DNA from: Acidiflorens sp963847715
GTDB taxonomy: Bacteria > Acidobacteriota > Terriglobia > Terriglobales > Acidobacteriaceae
Length of the DNA stretch: 64,000 nucleotides
Assembly: GCA_963847715.1 (NCBI GenBank)
Contig: CAWKAZ010000001.1
Coordinates: 124,001-188,000, forward strand
Reading direction: 5' to 3'
Under the pieces are notes generated by a model. It made no database searches. It had not been told where the DNA came from and was given only the letters and a program-made list of their open reading frames with translations. Below are positions 35,429 through 43,631 of the stretch, one piece after another. Position 1 is the stretch's first letter. Each line of letters starts with the position of its first letter. Made by a program: the position numbers and the translations under genes.

Positions 35429-35908
35429 TTGAAAGTGATTGTGAAACTCGCGATCCTCGGTGTGATCTCGGACACTCACGGCCTGCTGCGGCCTGAAGCG
35501 GTTGAGGCGCTGCGCGGATCGGATCGCATCCTTCACGCCGGAGACATCGGCGACTCGGCCATTCTCGACGCGCTTGAAAAAGTCGCGCCCGTAACCGCTG
35601 TTCGCGGAAACGTCGACACGGCTCCGTGGGCGCGCCGTTTGCCGACGACGGAAGTGATCGAAGCGGGCGGCATTTCGATCTACATGCTGCACGATCTCGC
35701 CCAACTCGACCTGAAGCCGGCCGCCGCGGGATTCCGCGTCGTGATTTACGGCCACAGTCACCAGCCGAAAATCGAAGAGAAAAATGGCGTGCTCTTTTTC
35801 AATCCGGGGAGCGCCGGACCGCGACGGTTCAACCTGCCGGTGAGCATCGGGAAGTTGGTGGTTGAGGCAGGAGAAGTGCGAGCGGAGTTGATAGAGTTAA
35901 AGATATAG
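35429..35908 (+). CDS. YfcE/MJ0936-type metallophosphoesterase
   Basis: This 159-residue calcineurin-like phosphodiesterase has the metal motifs 'GVISDTHGLL', 'ILHAGDIGDS', 'VRGNVD' and 'VIYGHSHQPKIEE', then 'LFFNPGSAGPRRF'. Family members hydrolyse phosphodiesters in vitro with Mn; the cellular substrate is unknown. TTG at 35429 has GGAAGG 8 bases upstream; GTG at 35435 or 35441 are alternatives. Confidence 0.9.
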   Translation: MKVIVKLAILGVISDTHGLLRPEAVEALRGSDRILHAGDIGDSAILDALEKVAPVTAVRGNVDTAPWARRLPTTEVIEAGGISIYMLHDLAQLDLKPAAAGFRVVIYGHSHQPKIEEKNGVLFFNPGSAGPRRFNLPVSIGKLVVEAGEVRAELIELKI

Positions 35909-35968
35909 TTCTGAGCGGACGCTTGTGCGGACGGTTCGGAGACTCCTCTGCTGAAGAAAATCAAACTT

Positions 35969-36727
35969 ATGCGGGACCGGGTCGAGGATTGGCAGAGCTA
36001 TCCGTTCTCGGTCCCCGCCATCAACACCTTTGATGAGCTTGTGCTGCGCTCGCGAATCTGTTTCTTCGCGGGCGAGAACGGCACAGGAAAATCGACATTG
36101 CTGGAAGCCATCGCAGTGCACTATGGCTTTGGACGCGAAGGCGGAACGCGGAGCTTCACGAACGACACTACCGAAAGCAATCATTCGGTCGATCCACTCG
36201 TGCGTGGGCTGCGTTTATCTTTCGACAAGCGGACCGGTGCCGGTTATTTTCTGCGTGCGGAGAGTTTCTTTAACACTGTTTCGTACATGGACACGCTCGA
36301 CGAAGAGGATGCACCAAAATCGCCGCCGATCAGCACGTTTTATGGCGGCCGCAGCCTACACACCCGCTCACATGGCGAAACATTCTTCACGCTGCTCGAA
36401 CTCAAATTCCAGCGGAATGGGTTGTTCCTGCTGGATGAGCCCGAAGCCGCCCTATCGCCGCAGCGCCAACTTGCCTTCTTGGTTCTGCTTCACGGAGTTT
36501 TGAAGAAATACAAGGATGCCCAGTTCATCATCTCGACGCACTCTCCGGTGCTACTCGGATATCCGAAGGCTCAGATCGTCTCTTTCGACGATGGCCCGCT
36601 TCATGAGATTGAGTACGAAGAAACGGCTCCTCTACAGATTGTGCGGCAGTTTGTGAATCAACGAGAGAGCTTTCTGGAAGAGTTGTTTAACGATCCGCCT
36701 TCTTTATTCAACGACGAGCCCAAGTAA
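35969..36727 (+). CDS. AAA/ABC-type ATPase of the SMC-like predicted-ATPase group
   Basis: This 252-residue protein has Walker A 'FFAGENGTGKSTLLEAIAVH' (residues 35-43), a signature-like 'THGE...' region ('HTRSHGETFFTLLELKF') and Walker B 'LFLLDEPEAALSPQRQLAFL', with a switch histidine in 'QFIISTHSPVLL'. This layout is that of COG3910-like stand-alone ATPases. The role is unknown; such proteins occur singly in many genomes. It is followed directly by a strong terminator. Confidence 0.85.
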   Translation: MRDRVEDWQSYPFSVPAINTFDELVLRSRICFFAGENGTGKSTLLEAIAVHYGFGREGGTRSFTNDTTESNHSVDPLVRGLRLSFDKRTGAGYFLRAESFFNTVSYMDTLDEEDAPKSPPISTFYGGRSLHTRSHGETFFTLLELKFQRNGLFLLDEPEAALSPQRQLAFLVLLHGVLKKYKDAQFIISTHSPVLLGYPKAQIVSFDDGPLHEIEYEETAPLQIVRQFVNQRESFLEELFNDPPSLFNDEPK

Positions 36728-36754
36728 AAAGGCCGACTCGTAAGCCGGCCTTTT
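36728..36754 (+). terminator. rho-independent terminator
   Basis: AAAAGGCCG-ACTCGTAAG-CCGGCCTTTTC: an A-run, a GC-rich stem (AAAAGGCCG pairs with CGGCCTTTT) and a T-run, immediately after the ATPase stop. The A/T symmetry means it can also stop transcription from the convergent HU gene. Confidence 0.85.
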
Positions 36755-36806
36755 CTCGCTGCTAACTTTTCGCGGACAGCAGTGTCCGCGCCACAGATAC
36801 ACCAAA

Positions 36807-37100
36807 CTACTTCTTCGGCGCGATCGCGTCCTTCGCGGCCTTGGCCACGCGGAACTTTACTACCGTCTTCGCCTTGATCTGAATCGGTTCGCCGGTCTGC
36901 GGATTGCGGCCCATGCGAGCCTTGCGGTGCGCTTTCACCAGGCGGCCGAGGCCGGGCACCACGAATACACCGTTCTTCTTCGTCTCTTTAATCGCCGTGT
37001 CTGCCAGGTGCTCCAGAAAAGCGGCGGCGGTCTTGTTGTTGAGTTCTAGCTTTTCCGCCAGGTGGCGAGTGAGTTGCGTCTTGGTCATACCAGAAGCCAT
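36807..37100 (-). CDS. HU-family DNA-binding protein
   Basis: HU bends and compacts DNA. The 97-residue product has 'MTKTQLTRHLAEKLELNNKTA', 'VFVVPGLGRLVKAHRKARMGRNP' and 'GEPIQIKAKTVVKFRVAKAAKD', covering the dimer body and the DNA arm with its 'GRNPQTG' tip. AAGGAGG lies 6 bases before the ATG, a very strong ribosome site that fits an abundant protein. Confidence 0.94.
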   Translation of the reverse strand: MASGMTKTQLTRHLAEKLELNNKTAAAFLEHLADTAIKETKKNGVFVVPGLGRLVKAHRKARMGRNPQTGEPIQIKAKTVVKFRVAKAAKDAIAPKK

Positions 37101-37410
37101 GAATTCCTCCTTCAGGAACCTACAAGTTTGGCTTGTTTCGACCGAATACTAACGCACTCCGCTGTGGAAAAGTAGCAGTTTGTGCAGATTTTATGCGGTT
37201 TCCGAGAAAGGTACCCCCTGAAAGTCGGCATAAAATGGGGGTTTCGTGCCTCGAGCACGACCGGCCTAGCACCTTTTCGCGGCAATTTGATCCGTGCCCG
37301 TCAGTCATTCATCAGAAAAAAACAAGCTCCGCACTGGTCTGACGCGCGGTTCGTTCGTTACACTGAACACCATTTTCAACACGATCAAAAAGATCATGGA
37401 GGATTTTTCT
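37101..37410. other. 310-bp intergenic region between divergent HU and aldolase genes
   Basis: It must hold both promoters. Visible features are the HU ribosome site at the left end, GGAGG before the aldolase ATG at the right end, and a weak dyad ACCCCC (37213-37218) with GGGGGT (37237-37242). I see no small gene or RNA here. Confidence 0.5.
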
Positions 37411-38257
37411 ATGGCAGATGCCGCTCTCAGTGGCTCCGAGTTCAAGAAGCAGTTGCGCGCGGGAAACCCGAAAATGGGCCTGTTCGTCAACTCTCACAGC
37501 CCGACCGTTGCCGAGCAGCTGGCGCACAGCGGTTACGACTGGCTGTTGGTCGATACCCAGCACGGCCCCATGAATTATGAAAAGCTTTCCGCCATGTTGA
37601 GCGGCATCTCGAACGGAGGCGCAAAATCTCTGGTTCGCGTTGGCGGATACGACGACCGCCCCGGCATTCAGCAAGCGCTCGACCTTGGCGCGGACGGCGT
37701 TCTGGTTCCATACATCAATACCGCCGAGGAAGCGCGTCAGGCGATCAGTTGCACCAAGTATCCGACGGTGGGTACACGCTCGGTGTACTTTCCCGCAGCG
37801 CAGCATGAACAAAGGCGGTCTGCTCGGATACGCAGGCAACTGGAACAACGAAGGCATCGTTGCTCTCCAGGTCGAGACGGCATCGTGCATCGAAAATATC
37901 GTCGAGATCGCCGCCGTCCCCGGTGTTGACATCCTCTTTCTTGGACAAAACGATCTCTGCATGTCGATGGGGCTTTACAACAAATACGAATTTCCGCACA
38001 TGTACACGTCACCGGAACTCAACGCCGCCACGCAGAAGCTGGTTGAGCAGGCGCGGAAGAACAATGTCATTTTCGGCGTTTTCCTGTTCGGGACATCTCG
38101 CGTCGGCGAGTTCCTGGAGAAGGGCTTCACCTTCATCAGCGTCGGCAACGATCTGCACCACGTACTGACCCAGACCGGCGCCTATGTGAACGACATAGAA
38201 AACGTCTCAAAAGAGAAGGGCAAGAGCTGGAAGAGAAGGCCGACGTCGCTGTTCTAA
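37411..38257 (+). pseudogene. HpcH/HpaI aldolase, interrupted by a +1 frameshift
   Basis: These class II aldolases cleave or form 2-oxo acids such as 4-hydroxy-2-oxoheptanedioate. The first 127 codons read 'KMGLFVNSHSPTVAEQLAHSG', 'WLLVDTQHGPMNYEKL' and 'ALDLGADGVLVPYINTAEEAR', up to 'GTRSVYFP'. The rest continues only in the next frame ('QRSMNKGGLLGYAGNWNN', 'VALQVETASCIENIVEIAAV', 'GVDILFLGQNDL'), ending at 38257. One extra C in the CCC run at 37792-37794 restores a single 281-residue protein of normal length if skipped. Either the gene is newly inactivated, the base is a sequencing error, or the site (TTT-CCC-G) allows +1 slippage. GGAGG precedes the ATG. Confidence 0.85.
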
Positions 38258-38277
38258 TTGCTTTTCGCTTGTGTCGG

Positions 38278-38296
38278 GACGGGGCTATGCCCCGTC
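38278..38296. repeat. short palindrome GACGGGGC-TAT-GCCCCGTC
   Basis: A perfect 8-bp stem with a 3-base loop, between the convergent aldolase and DCC genes. It may serve as a terminator. A related GCAGGGC-TCT-GCCCCGC phrase lies in the rpsR-rpsF gap near 19255. Confidence 0.55.
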
Positions 38297-38313
38297 CGCC
38301 GAGCGAATCCCGG

Positions 38314-38715
38314 CTATCCGCGCGGCTGCAGTTTGCACGCGTGCGAGATGTGGTGGCGGTTCCGCGCAAACCACCGGTAGCCGATGTGAATCAGCCAGTT
38401 GAATCCCGGCAGGCTGAACACGGCGTAAAACGGCCACGCCCACCAGATTCGCCGCGTCACATACAAATAGACATCAGCGCCGGAAACGAGCTGCCCATCG
38501 GAGGTCAGCAGGCGTATATCGGTGAGCAATTCTTCCAGCGGCATGTGAATCTTGTCTGCGACCCACGACTCATCCAGCGAGGCCACGTCGAATCCGTGCT
38601 CCGTGAGCATCGGAGCCCAATAGCGCACCCAACGCGAACAGAAGCCGCAGTCTCCGTCGTAGAGGACCACAGCTCGACCTGTTGGCCGTGAGTCGACACC
38701 AGATAAACCGCTCAC
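38314..38715 (-). CDS. DCC-family (DUF393) thiol-disulfide oxidoreductase-like protein
   Basis: This 133-residue protein begins with the family hallmark 'VVLYDGDCGFCSRWVRYW', where D-x-x-C-x-x-C is the predicted thioredoxin-like redox site. Later parts are 'LLTSDGQLVSGADVYLYVTRRIWWAWPFY' and 'RWFARNRHHIS'. GTG start at 38715. It overlaps the DUF2071 stop by 4 bases (GTGA), so the two are co-translated; DUF2071 and DCC genes are often neighbours. Confidence 0.88.
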   Translation of the reverse strand: MSGLSGVDSRPTGRAVVLYDGDCGFCSRWVRYWAPMLTEHGFDVASLDESWVADKIHMPLEELLTDIRLLTSDGQLVSGADVYLYVTRRIWWAWPFYAVFSLPGFNWLIHIGYRWFARNRHHISHACKLQPRG

Positions 38716-39437
38716 AATCGTCGCCCCCGCATGACACTCACCGCTGAACCTTCCGCCAGAAATGCCAAGTGTGGCTTGCCCGCAAGCACAGCCGCGAAAT
38801 CCTTGCCGTAAGTCTCCTCCGCTTCACCGTCAAATGCCGATTGCTGAACTTGCCGCACCTTCCACGACGGATGCGTCACGCGATACTCCACACATCCTCC
38901 GTCATTCTGAGCCGCATATCCCCAATAGTGCTCGGTGATGAACTGTTCCACCGAGCTCTCGCCAGGCACCGCGGAGTCGCCATCGGTTTGAACGCTGATC
39001 CCGCTCCAGGTCTTCGCGCTTCTCCATCGGTACTCTACTCTTAGACTGCGGCCGCCGACCCGTCGAATCTCGTGCTCCATCGGAAGCGCGGTGTAGTTTT
39101 CGTTGTAGAACGTGCGAGCCACGTAGGCAATCGCCCAACGCGGGACGATCTCCCGCACAAACACTACGCCGCGACGGACTTCTCCGACCACTTTCCGTCG
39201 TACGTAGAACCGCAGGTTCACTTCATCAAAGTCTGAATGGAAAGGGATCGGCACAAACCCGCGCAGCCGCGTCTTTAGAAAACGAAATCCGACGAGACTG
39301 ACAAAGACTTTCCCATTCCAGCGATCGAGTTCAGTTCCCGCGGGCACGAAAGGAAGTAGCAGCGTGGGGTCTACTTCGTAATTGAGCATGACCAGATGCC
39401 GCCATTCGGCGGTAAGGAAGACTCCGCTGGAGCCCAT
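38712..39437 (-). CDS. DUF2071-family protein
   Basis: From the ATG at 39437 the product has 241 residues: 'AEWRHLVMLNYEVDPTLLLPFVPAGTELD', 'FVSLVGFRFLKTRLRGF', 'FDEVNLRFYVRR', 'FVREIVPRWAIAYVARTFYNENY' and 'ITEHYWGYA' are the hallmarks of DUF2071 (YqjF-like, acetoacetate-decarboxylase-like fold). The function is unknown. An open frame runs upstream to 39749, but those residues are antisense of the neighbouring gene. Confidence 0.86.
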   Translation of the reverse strand: MGSSGVFLTAEWRHLVMLNYEVDPTLLLPFVPAGTELDRWNGKVFVSLVGFRFLKTRLRGFVPIPFHSDFDEVNLRFYVRRKVVGEVRRGVVFVREIVPRWAIAYVARTFYNENYTALPMEHEIRRVGGRSLRVEYRWRSAKTWSGISVQTDGDSAVPGESSVEQFITEHYWGYAAQNDGGCVEYRVTHPSWKVRQVQQSAFDGEAEETYGKDFAAVLAGKPHLAFLAEGSAVSVMRGRRL

Positions 39438-39469
39438 ACTATTAGGATGTTTCCATAGATCGGCGCGAT

Positions 39470-39958
39470 TCAATGACCAGCATTGAGCGAGTTCATGTAG
39501 CGACGCGCGCCCGCTGAGGAATTCATGAAGCGTACCGGGCGGCTGGGATTGTATACCGAACTGGGCATGCCCGCCTGTTTTGCGGCTGCCTGCATTTGCT
39601 GGAGTTTCTCTTTCTCCTGCACCAGTTGCTCCTGGGCCTTCACCGCCTGTGGATCTGTAAAACCTTTCGGCGTTGCCGCCGCCAAACGATCGGCCTGCCC
39701 CTGAAGGTACGCGACCCATCCCTTTTGCGCGAGGATTTGGCGTTTCCATGCGTCCGGTGTTTTCTCGGACGTGTCGGCCTCAGGCGCCGCATCTGGGCTG
39801 GGAGACAGGTCATCCGTGGTGTAGACCTTCTTGGTTGTCGTCGTGCTCTGATCTTTTTTAGTTTTATTCTGCCGCGCGGCGTCGGCGAGCGACTGGCCAT
39901 AACTGGCTCCGCTAATCAGCAGCACGATGAACAGAAATCTCGATAAGGTTCGGTACAT
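39470..39958 (-). CDS. secreted protein of a tandem three-gene family, copy 3
   Basis: This 162-residue protein has a signal peptide ('FLFIVLLISGASYG') and the shared block 'SLADAARQNKTKKDQ', then 'KKVYTTDDLS', 'DAWKRQILAQKGWVAYLQGQADRL' and a coiled-coil C-terminal part ending 'AAKQAGMPSSVYNPSRP'. The two genes upstream encode clear relatives. No known domain is recognised. It is probably periplasmic and helical. Confidence 0.8.
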   Translation of the reverse strand: MYRTLSRFLFIVLLISGASYGQSLADAARQNKTKKDQSTTTTKKVYTTDDLSPSPDAAPEADTSEKTPDAWKRQILAQKGWVAYLQGQADRLAAATPKGFTDPQAVKAQEQLVQEKEKLQQMQAAAKQAGMPSSVYNPSRPVRFMNSSAGARRYMNSLNAGH

Positions 39959-39986
39959 GCCAATCTCCGGCTAAATTGTTCCCGCG

Positions 39987-40469
39987 TTACTGCACGGCCC
40001 ACAGTTCGGGAGGCAAACCCGCTTTCCGCGCTTCCTCGCACATTTCTAAGAGTTGTTTTTTCTGCTCAGGAATCTGCGCCGCATATTGCCTCTGCATCGC
40101 CTGTTCTTCCCATTGCTTCCTGATTTTCGGATCATCGGTAACCTGTTTCAGGTCCACGGTCGGCTGGGAGTCGAACTTGGCTTTCTCTGACTCGAGAAAC
40201 GCGATCCATTTCTTCTTGCCTTCAATGGCGCGCTTCCACATGTCGGGAGTGAAGCTGGAATAACCCATCTTCTTGTAAGGCTCAGGTTGAGGCGGATCGG
40301 CTGGCGCGTCGGAGGAAAGATCGTCGGTGGTAATGACCTTCTTCGTGGTAGTCGTGGTCTTATCTTTTTTCAGGCGGTTCTGACGCGCGGCGTCAGCGAG
40401 CGACTGGCCATAACCGGCTACAGCGATCAGCAACGCGAGCGGTAGAGCTGCTTTGGAAATTCGCCCCAT
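39987..40469 (-). CDS. secreted protein of a tandem three-gene family, copy 2
   Basis: This 160-residue protein has a signal peptide ('LPLALLIAVAGYG'), the shared block 'SLADAARQNRLKKDK', then 'KKVITTDDLSSD', 'PDMWKRAIEGKKKWIAFLESEKAKF' and a C-terminal 'CEEARKAGLPPELWAVQ'. It is 28 bases from copy 3 and 19 bases from copy 1, so the three genes form one transcription unit. The paralogs differ mainly in the middle linker. Confidence 0.8.
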   Translation of the reverse strand: MGRISKAALPLALLIAVAGYGQSLADAARQNRLKKDKTTTTTKKVITTDDLSSDAPADPPQPEPYKKMGYSSFTPDMWKRAIEGKKKWIAFLESEKAKFDSQPTVDLKQVTDDPKIRKQWEEQAMQRQYAAQIPEQKKQLLEMCEEARKAGLPPELWAVQ

Positions 40470-40488
40470 GAAACATCTCCCTCAAAAG

Positions 40489-41052
40489 CTACGGATCGTA
40501 AACCGCAGTATGCATGCCAGCACGGCGCGCCGCTTCCTGCATCTCGGCAAGCTTGATCTTCTGATCGTCAAGTTGATCCTGGAGTTGCGAGATGCGCCGC
40601 AGTTGCCGCACTTGCGATGTGTTGTAGGGAGGTTCGTACTGCACGCTTCCGCCGGAGGCACGCATCGCTTCATTCAGTTGGTCGATACGCACTTGAAGGG
40701 CGGCCATCCGATTCTTTTGCGCGAGAATCTGTCTCTTCCATTGATCCATCGCCCTTTGTTCCGCCAGGCGTTGTTGGGCCGACCGATGCGCGGCACGCTG
40801 AGCAGATCGCGGAGTGGTGGCGGGCACCGGAGCGTCCGCGTCGGGCTTGGAGTCGTCCGCCGCATCCGGATCCACGTCGGCATCTTTCTGGAGGTCTTTG
40901 TTAGTGATGACTTTTGGCGGCGTCGAAGTCGAGTTATCTTCGGCTGCCTTCTTATCCCGGTTCTCGCGCGCAACATCGCCCAGCGACTGCCCGTACGAAG
41001 CCGCGGTCATCAACAGCGCGATTGCCAGCACTTTCAAGAACATTCGCTGCAT
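40489..41052 (-). CDS. secreted protein of a tandem three-gene family, copy 1
   Basis: This 187-residue protein has a signal peptide ('VLAIALLMTAASYG'), 'SLGDVARENRDKKAAED', 'PKVITNKDLQKDADVD', an Ala/Arg-rich linker, 'MDQWKRQILAQKNRMAALQVRID' and 'MQEAARRAGMHTAVYDP'. It is the first and longest member of the set. A heptamer-like array lies just upstream (41064-41101). The family may be specific to Acidobacteriota, but I cannot check that here. Confidence 0.8.
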   Translation of the reverse strand: MQRMFLKVLAIALLMTAASYGQSLGDVARENRDKKAAEDNSTSTPPKVITNKDLQKDADVDPDAADDSKPDADAPVPATTPRSAQRAAHRSAQQRLAEQRAMDQWKRQILAQKNRMAALQVRIDQLNEAMRASGGSVQYEPPYNTSQVRQLRRISQLQDQLDDQKIKLAEMQEAARRAGMHTAVYDP

Positions 41053-41063
41053 AGGTCACTCCT

Positions 41064-41101
41064 AAGCTGTGTACACCAAGCTGTGCAGAACAAGCTGTGC
41101 G
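41064..41101. repeat. 14-base tandem repeat (AAGCTGT + variable heptamer)
   Basis: AAGCTGTGTACACC, AAGCTGTGCAGAAC, AAGCTGTGCGG: three copies with an exact 14-base period, each made of a fixed and a variable heptamer. It is in the leader of the secreted-protein operon. Confidence 0.7.
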
Positions 41102-41184
41102 GAAACCGTTCTATCAATGCTAACCCGGCTTCCTGCGATCTGTTGCTGACCGTTGTAACTCGCAGGGCAAACGAAAGTACCACT

Positions 41185-42060
41185 TCATTGTGACCGACTG
41201 GCCATCTCCAGAACTTCTGCTGGCGTTAGTCCGGTCTCTCGTAAATGCCGCAGGCTCAACGCGTCATGTCGTTTCGCCAGCCGGAGTCCAGATTCATCGC
41301 GTACCAGTTCACAGTGAAAGTGATCTGGGACGGCTACGCTCAGCGCTCGTATCAATAAAAGCTGTCGCGCAGTCGACTTGAGCAAGTCCGAGCCCCGGAC
41401 GACTTCTGTAATCCGCATCGCCGCGTCATCGACCACGACTGCGAGTTGATAGGACGGAACGTCGTCGCGACGCCACACCAGGAAATCGCCGAAGTCGCGG
41501 CCCGCAACGTATGCTTGCCGACCCAGATTCAGATCGGTGAACTCAATCGTCTCGCCGTCCGGAACGCGGAACCGCCAGTTCACGCCTGCCGGCTCGGCGA
41601 AGGAAGCTGCGTCGCTTCGCTCGCGGCATCCTCCCGGATAAATCGGCTCATCGTCGGTGTCGTTGGGAGCGCTGGCGGATTGCGCCAGATCCTTGCGCGA
41701 ACAGGTACAGGGATAAATGAACCCCTGGTCGCGGAGCCGCCGCCAAGCCTCGAGGTAATGCGACCGCCGCTCGCTCTGCGTGTAAGGGCCGTAATCGCCG
41801 CCACAATCCGGACCCTCGCTCCAGCGAATACCCAGCCAGCGCAGATCGTCAATCATTGCCTGCGCAAACTCCGCCCGCGACCGCTGCGGATCGAGATCCT
41901 CATTCCGCAAAATCAAAGTTCCGTGATTTTCGATTGCGCGCTGCGCCGCAATCCAGAAAGTCCGCGCGTGGCCCAGGTGCAACAGGCCGGTTGGGGAGGG
42001 CGCGAGGCGTCCGCGATAACTGCTCTGATCAGGGACAGCGTCGGGTGAACTCTGGCTCAC
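41185..42060 (-). CDS. gluQ: glutamyl-Q tRNA(Asp) synthetase
   Basis: GluQRS attaches glutamate to queuosine at position 34 of tRNA-Asp. The 291-residue product is the catalytic half of a glutamyl-tRNA synthetase without the anticodon-binding domain: 'RGRLAPSPTGLLHLGHARTFW' (HIGH-like), 'LRNEDLDPQR', the zinc region 'YPCTCSRKDL' with 'YPGGCRER', 'DFLVWRRDDVPSYQLAVVVDD', and a KMSKS-like 'LRLAKRHDALSL'. The presence of queD and queE in the same window fits. It is divergent from the lipoprotein gene. Confidence 0.93.
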   Translation of the reverse strand: MSQSSPDAVPDQSSYRGRLAPSPTGLLHLGHARTFWIAAQRAIENHGTLILRNEDLDPQRSRAEFAQAMIDDLRWLGIRWSEGPDCGGDYGPYTQSERRSHYLEAWRRLRDQGFIYPCTCSRKDLAQSASAPNDTDDEPIYPGGCRERSDAASFAEPAGVNWRFRVPDGETIEFTDLNLGRQAYVAGRDFGDFLVWRRDDVPSYQLAVVVDDAAMRITEVVRGSDLLKSTARQLLLIRALSVAVPDHFHCELVRDESGLRLAKRHDALSLRHLRETGLTPAEVLEMASRSQ

Positions 42061-42245
42061 AGGTGCATTCTAGACGGGAAAGGCGCTCCCGTTTGCAGCG
42101 TGTTGTCGGCCACACGCCGTGTCCAGCGCCGCACGCCGCCGGACCGGCCATGTACCCGCAACTCCAGCAAAATCAATGCGCCGCGAATCGGCACGCCGCC
42201 TGCTTTTGTTATAGCAACTGCGCCAGCCGCAGAGGAGGTGACAAA

Positions 42246-43163
42246 ATGACCACGACTTGGAAATCCGGTGACGAGAAATCGACGAATCAGAAATCCGCTA
42301 AACAGACAACGAACAACAATACAATTTCAGGGACCAGCCTTACGTCCTGGTCGCGGCAGCAAAAGTTCGCCATGATTGCGAGCTTTGGACTACTCGGCGT
42401 ACTGCTCGTCATCAGCGCATGCTCGAAGGGATCCCCGAAACCGGCTCTGGTCGGCGTATCCAGCGCGTCCCAGGCTCCGGCCTCGCCCACGTCAACCGCG
42501 ACTCAGGCAGCCACGCCTGCCTCAACCGCGCCAGCCGCACCCGCAAAGAAGAAGACGACCAAGAAGCGTCCGGCGAACGTGCAATACACGGACGCGAACT
42601 CGGGCGTTTCTTTCCTCTATCCGCGAAAGTTTTCGCTCAGCTCGGGCGACAAAGCGCAGCCCCAGTTCGCAGGAGTTGACGTGCCCATGAACTTCGTACA
42701 GCCGGGTGGAGTTACCGTTGCCACTGTCGAGGTGCCAAATAGTTCCTATCCCGGCACCGATTTCACGGCTGCGTTTTTCAATGTAAGTGTGAATCGAACC
42801 CTGTCGGAGCAAGAATGTTCGCACTTCGCATTCGTCGACACCAGCAATCCCGACGGCGAGCCAGTCGACGCCGAGAAAGTGAAAGTCGGATCGGCTGAAA
42901 TGGAGAAGACTTCGGATTTCTCCGCCAACGCCATCAAGCAGAATGAAACGCAGTACTACCATCACTACGTAAACGGGGCTTGCTACGAATACAGTCTGGG
43001 CATGGGCACGGAAGGATTCGCGACCGAAAACGGCATCAAGCCCGTAGACCGCGACGACGTCTTCGCCAAGCTGGAGAAGATTCTGGAGACGGTGAAGGTC
43101 AATCCGGTAGAACAGCAGCCGGTGGCGGAACAGACAGGCGGCATGGCGAGCGGCAAAGAATAA
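42246..43163 (+). CDS. putative lipoprotein, unknown function
   Basis: The product has 305 residues from ATG 42246, which has a consensus AGGAGGTGA 4 bases upstream. A hydrophobic stretch ending in a lipobox lies at about 43-59 ('IASFGLLGVLLVISAC'), preceded by an unusually long 40-residue Asn/Lys/Ser-rich leader. An in-frame Met at residue 43 could give a conventional signal peptide, but it has no ribosome site. After the cysteine comes a Pro/Ala/Thr linker and a domain with 'VQYTDANSGVSFLYPRKFSL' and 'FFNVSVNRTLSEQECSHF'. This resembles proteins that bind or shield extracellular ligands, but no family is recognised. Confidence 0.78.
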   Translation: MTTTWKSGDEKSTNQKSAKQTTNNNTISGTSLTSWSRQQKFAMIASFGLLGVLLVISACSKGSPKPALVGVSSASQAPASPTSTATQAATPASTAPAAPAKKKTTKKRPANVQYTDANSGVSFLYPRKFSLSSGDKAQPQFAGVDVPMNFVQPGGVTVATVEVPNSSYPGTDFTAAFFNVSVNRTLSEQECSHFAFVDTSNPDGEPVDAEKVKVGSAEMEKTSDFSANAIKQNETQYYHHYVNGACYEYSLGMGTEGFATENGIKPVDRDDVFAKLEKILETVKVNPVEQQPVAEQTGGMASGKE

Positions 43164-43276
43164 ACAGCGTCTACTTCGAACCACTCGGGGCCACGCACTT
43201 TCTGCGCGGCCTCTTTTCTTTTCGGAATCACGATACAATTTCGAGTGGTATCTTCGCGTGGTTCAAGGAGACAGGA

Positions 43277-43478
43277 ATGACTCAGAAAATTATCGAAGTG
43301 ATTGGTACTTCGAAGGACAGCTTCGCCAAAGCAGCAGAGCGTGCCGTGAAAGAAGCGTCGAAAACCGTACGCGGGCATTAAGTGGGCGCACGTCGATTCG
43401 CTGGATATGGAACTGGACGGCGCCAAGGTGGTGCAGTACCGAGCTACGACCAAGATCTATTTTGACGTAGAAAGCTAG
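43277..43478 (+). pseudogene. dodecin-family flavin-binding protein, interrupted by a +1 frameshift
   Basis: Dodecins are 65-70-residue proteins that form dodecamers storing flavins. Frame 1 reads 'MTQKIIEVIGTSKDSFAKAA' and 'AVKEASKTVRG', then meets TAA. One base later the family sequence resumes: 'IKWAHVDSLDMELDGAKVVQ' and 'TTKIYFDVES', with the flavin-stacking Trp in 'KWA'. Dropping one G from the GGG run at 43373-43375 restores a full 66-residue dodecin. CAAGGAG lies upstream of the ATG. As with the aldolase and GH5 genes, a real mutation cannot be told from a base-calling error. Confidence 0.82.
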
Positions 43479-43631
43479 ATCGGAATCTAACGTTACGACT
43501 TAGGCAGACAGACGCGTCTGGCTGCCGATCGTCCTATACGCATCCTGCGCTTTTTGCATCCTTCACGAATCACGGCACATCTGACCTTGTACCTCTGGCA
43601 ATCACTGACAAAAAAGGATATTGGATTCGTT

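Noticed and set aside
37213..37242. ACCCCC...GGGGGT dyad as a terminator
   Set aside because: The stem has 6 pairs and an 18-base loop with no T run; it is too weak to call.
38712..39749. 345-codon version of the DUF2071 gene
   Set aside because: Residues before 39437 overlap the secreted protein gene and do not look like protein; family homology starts at 'AEWRHLVMLNYE'.
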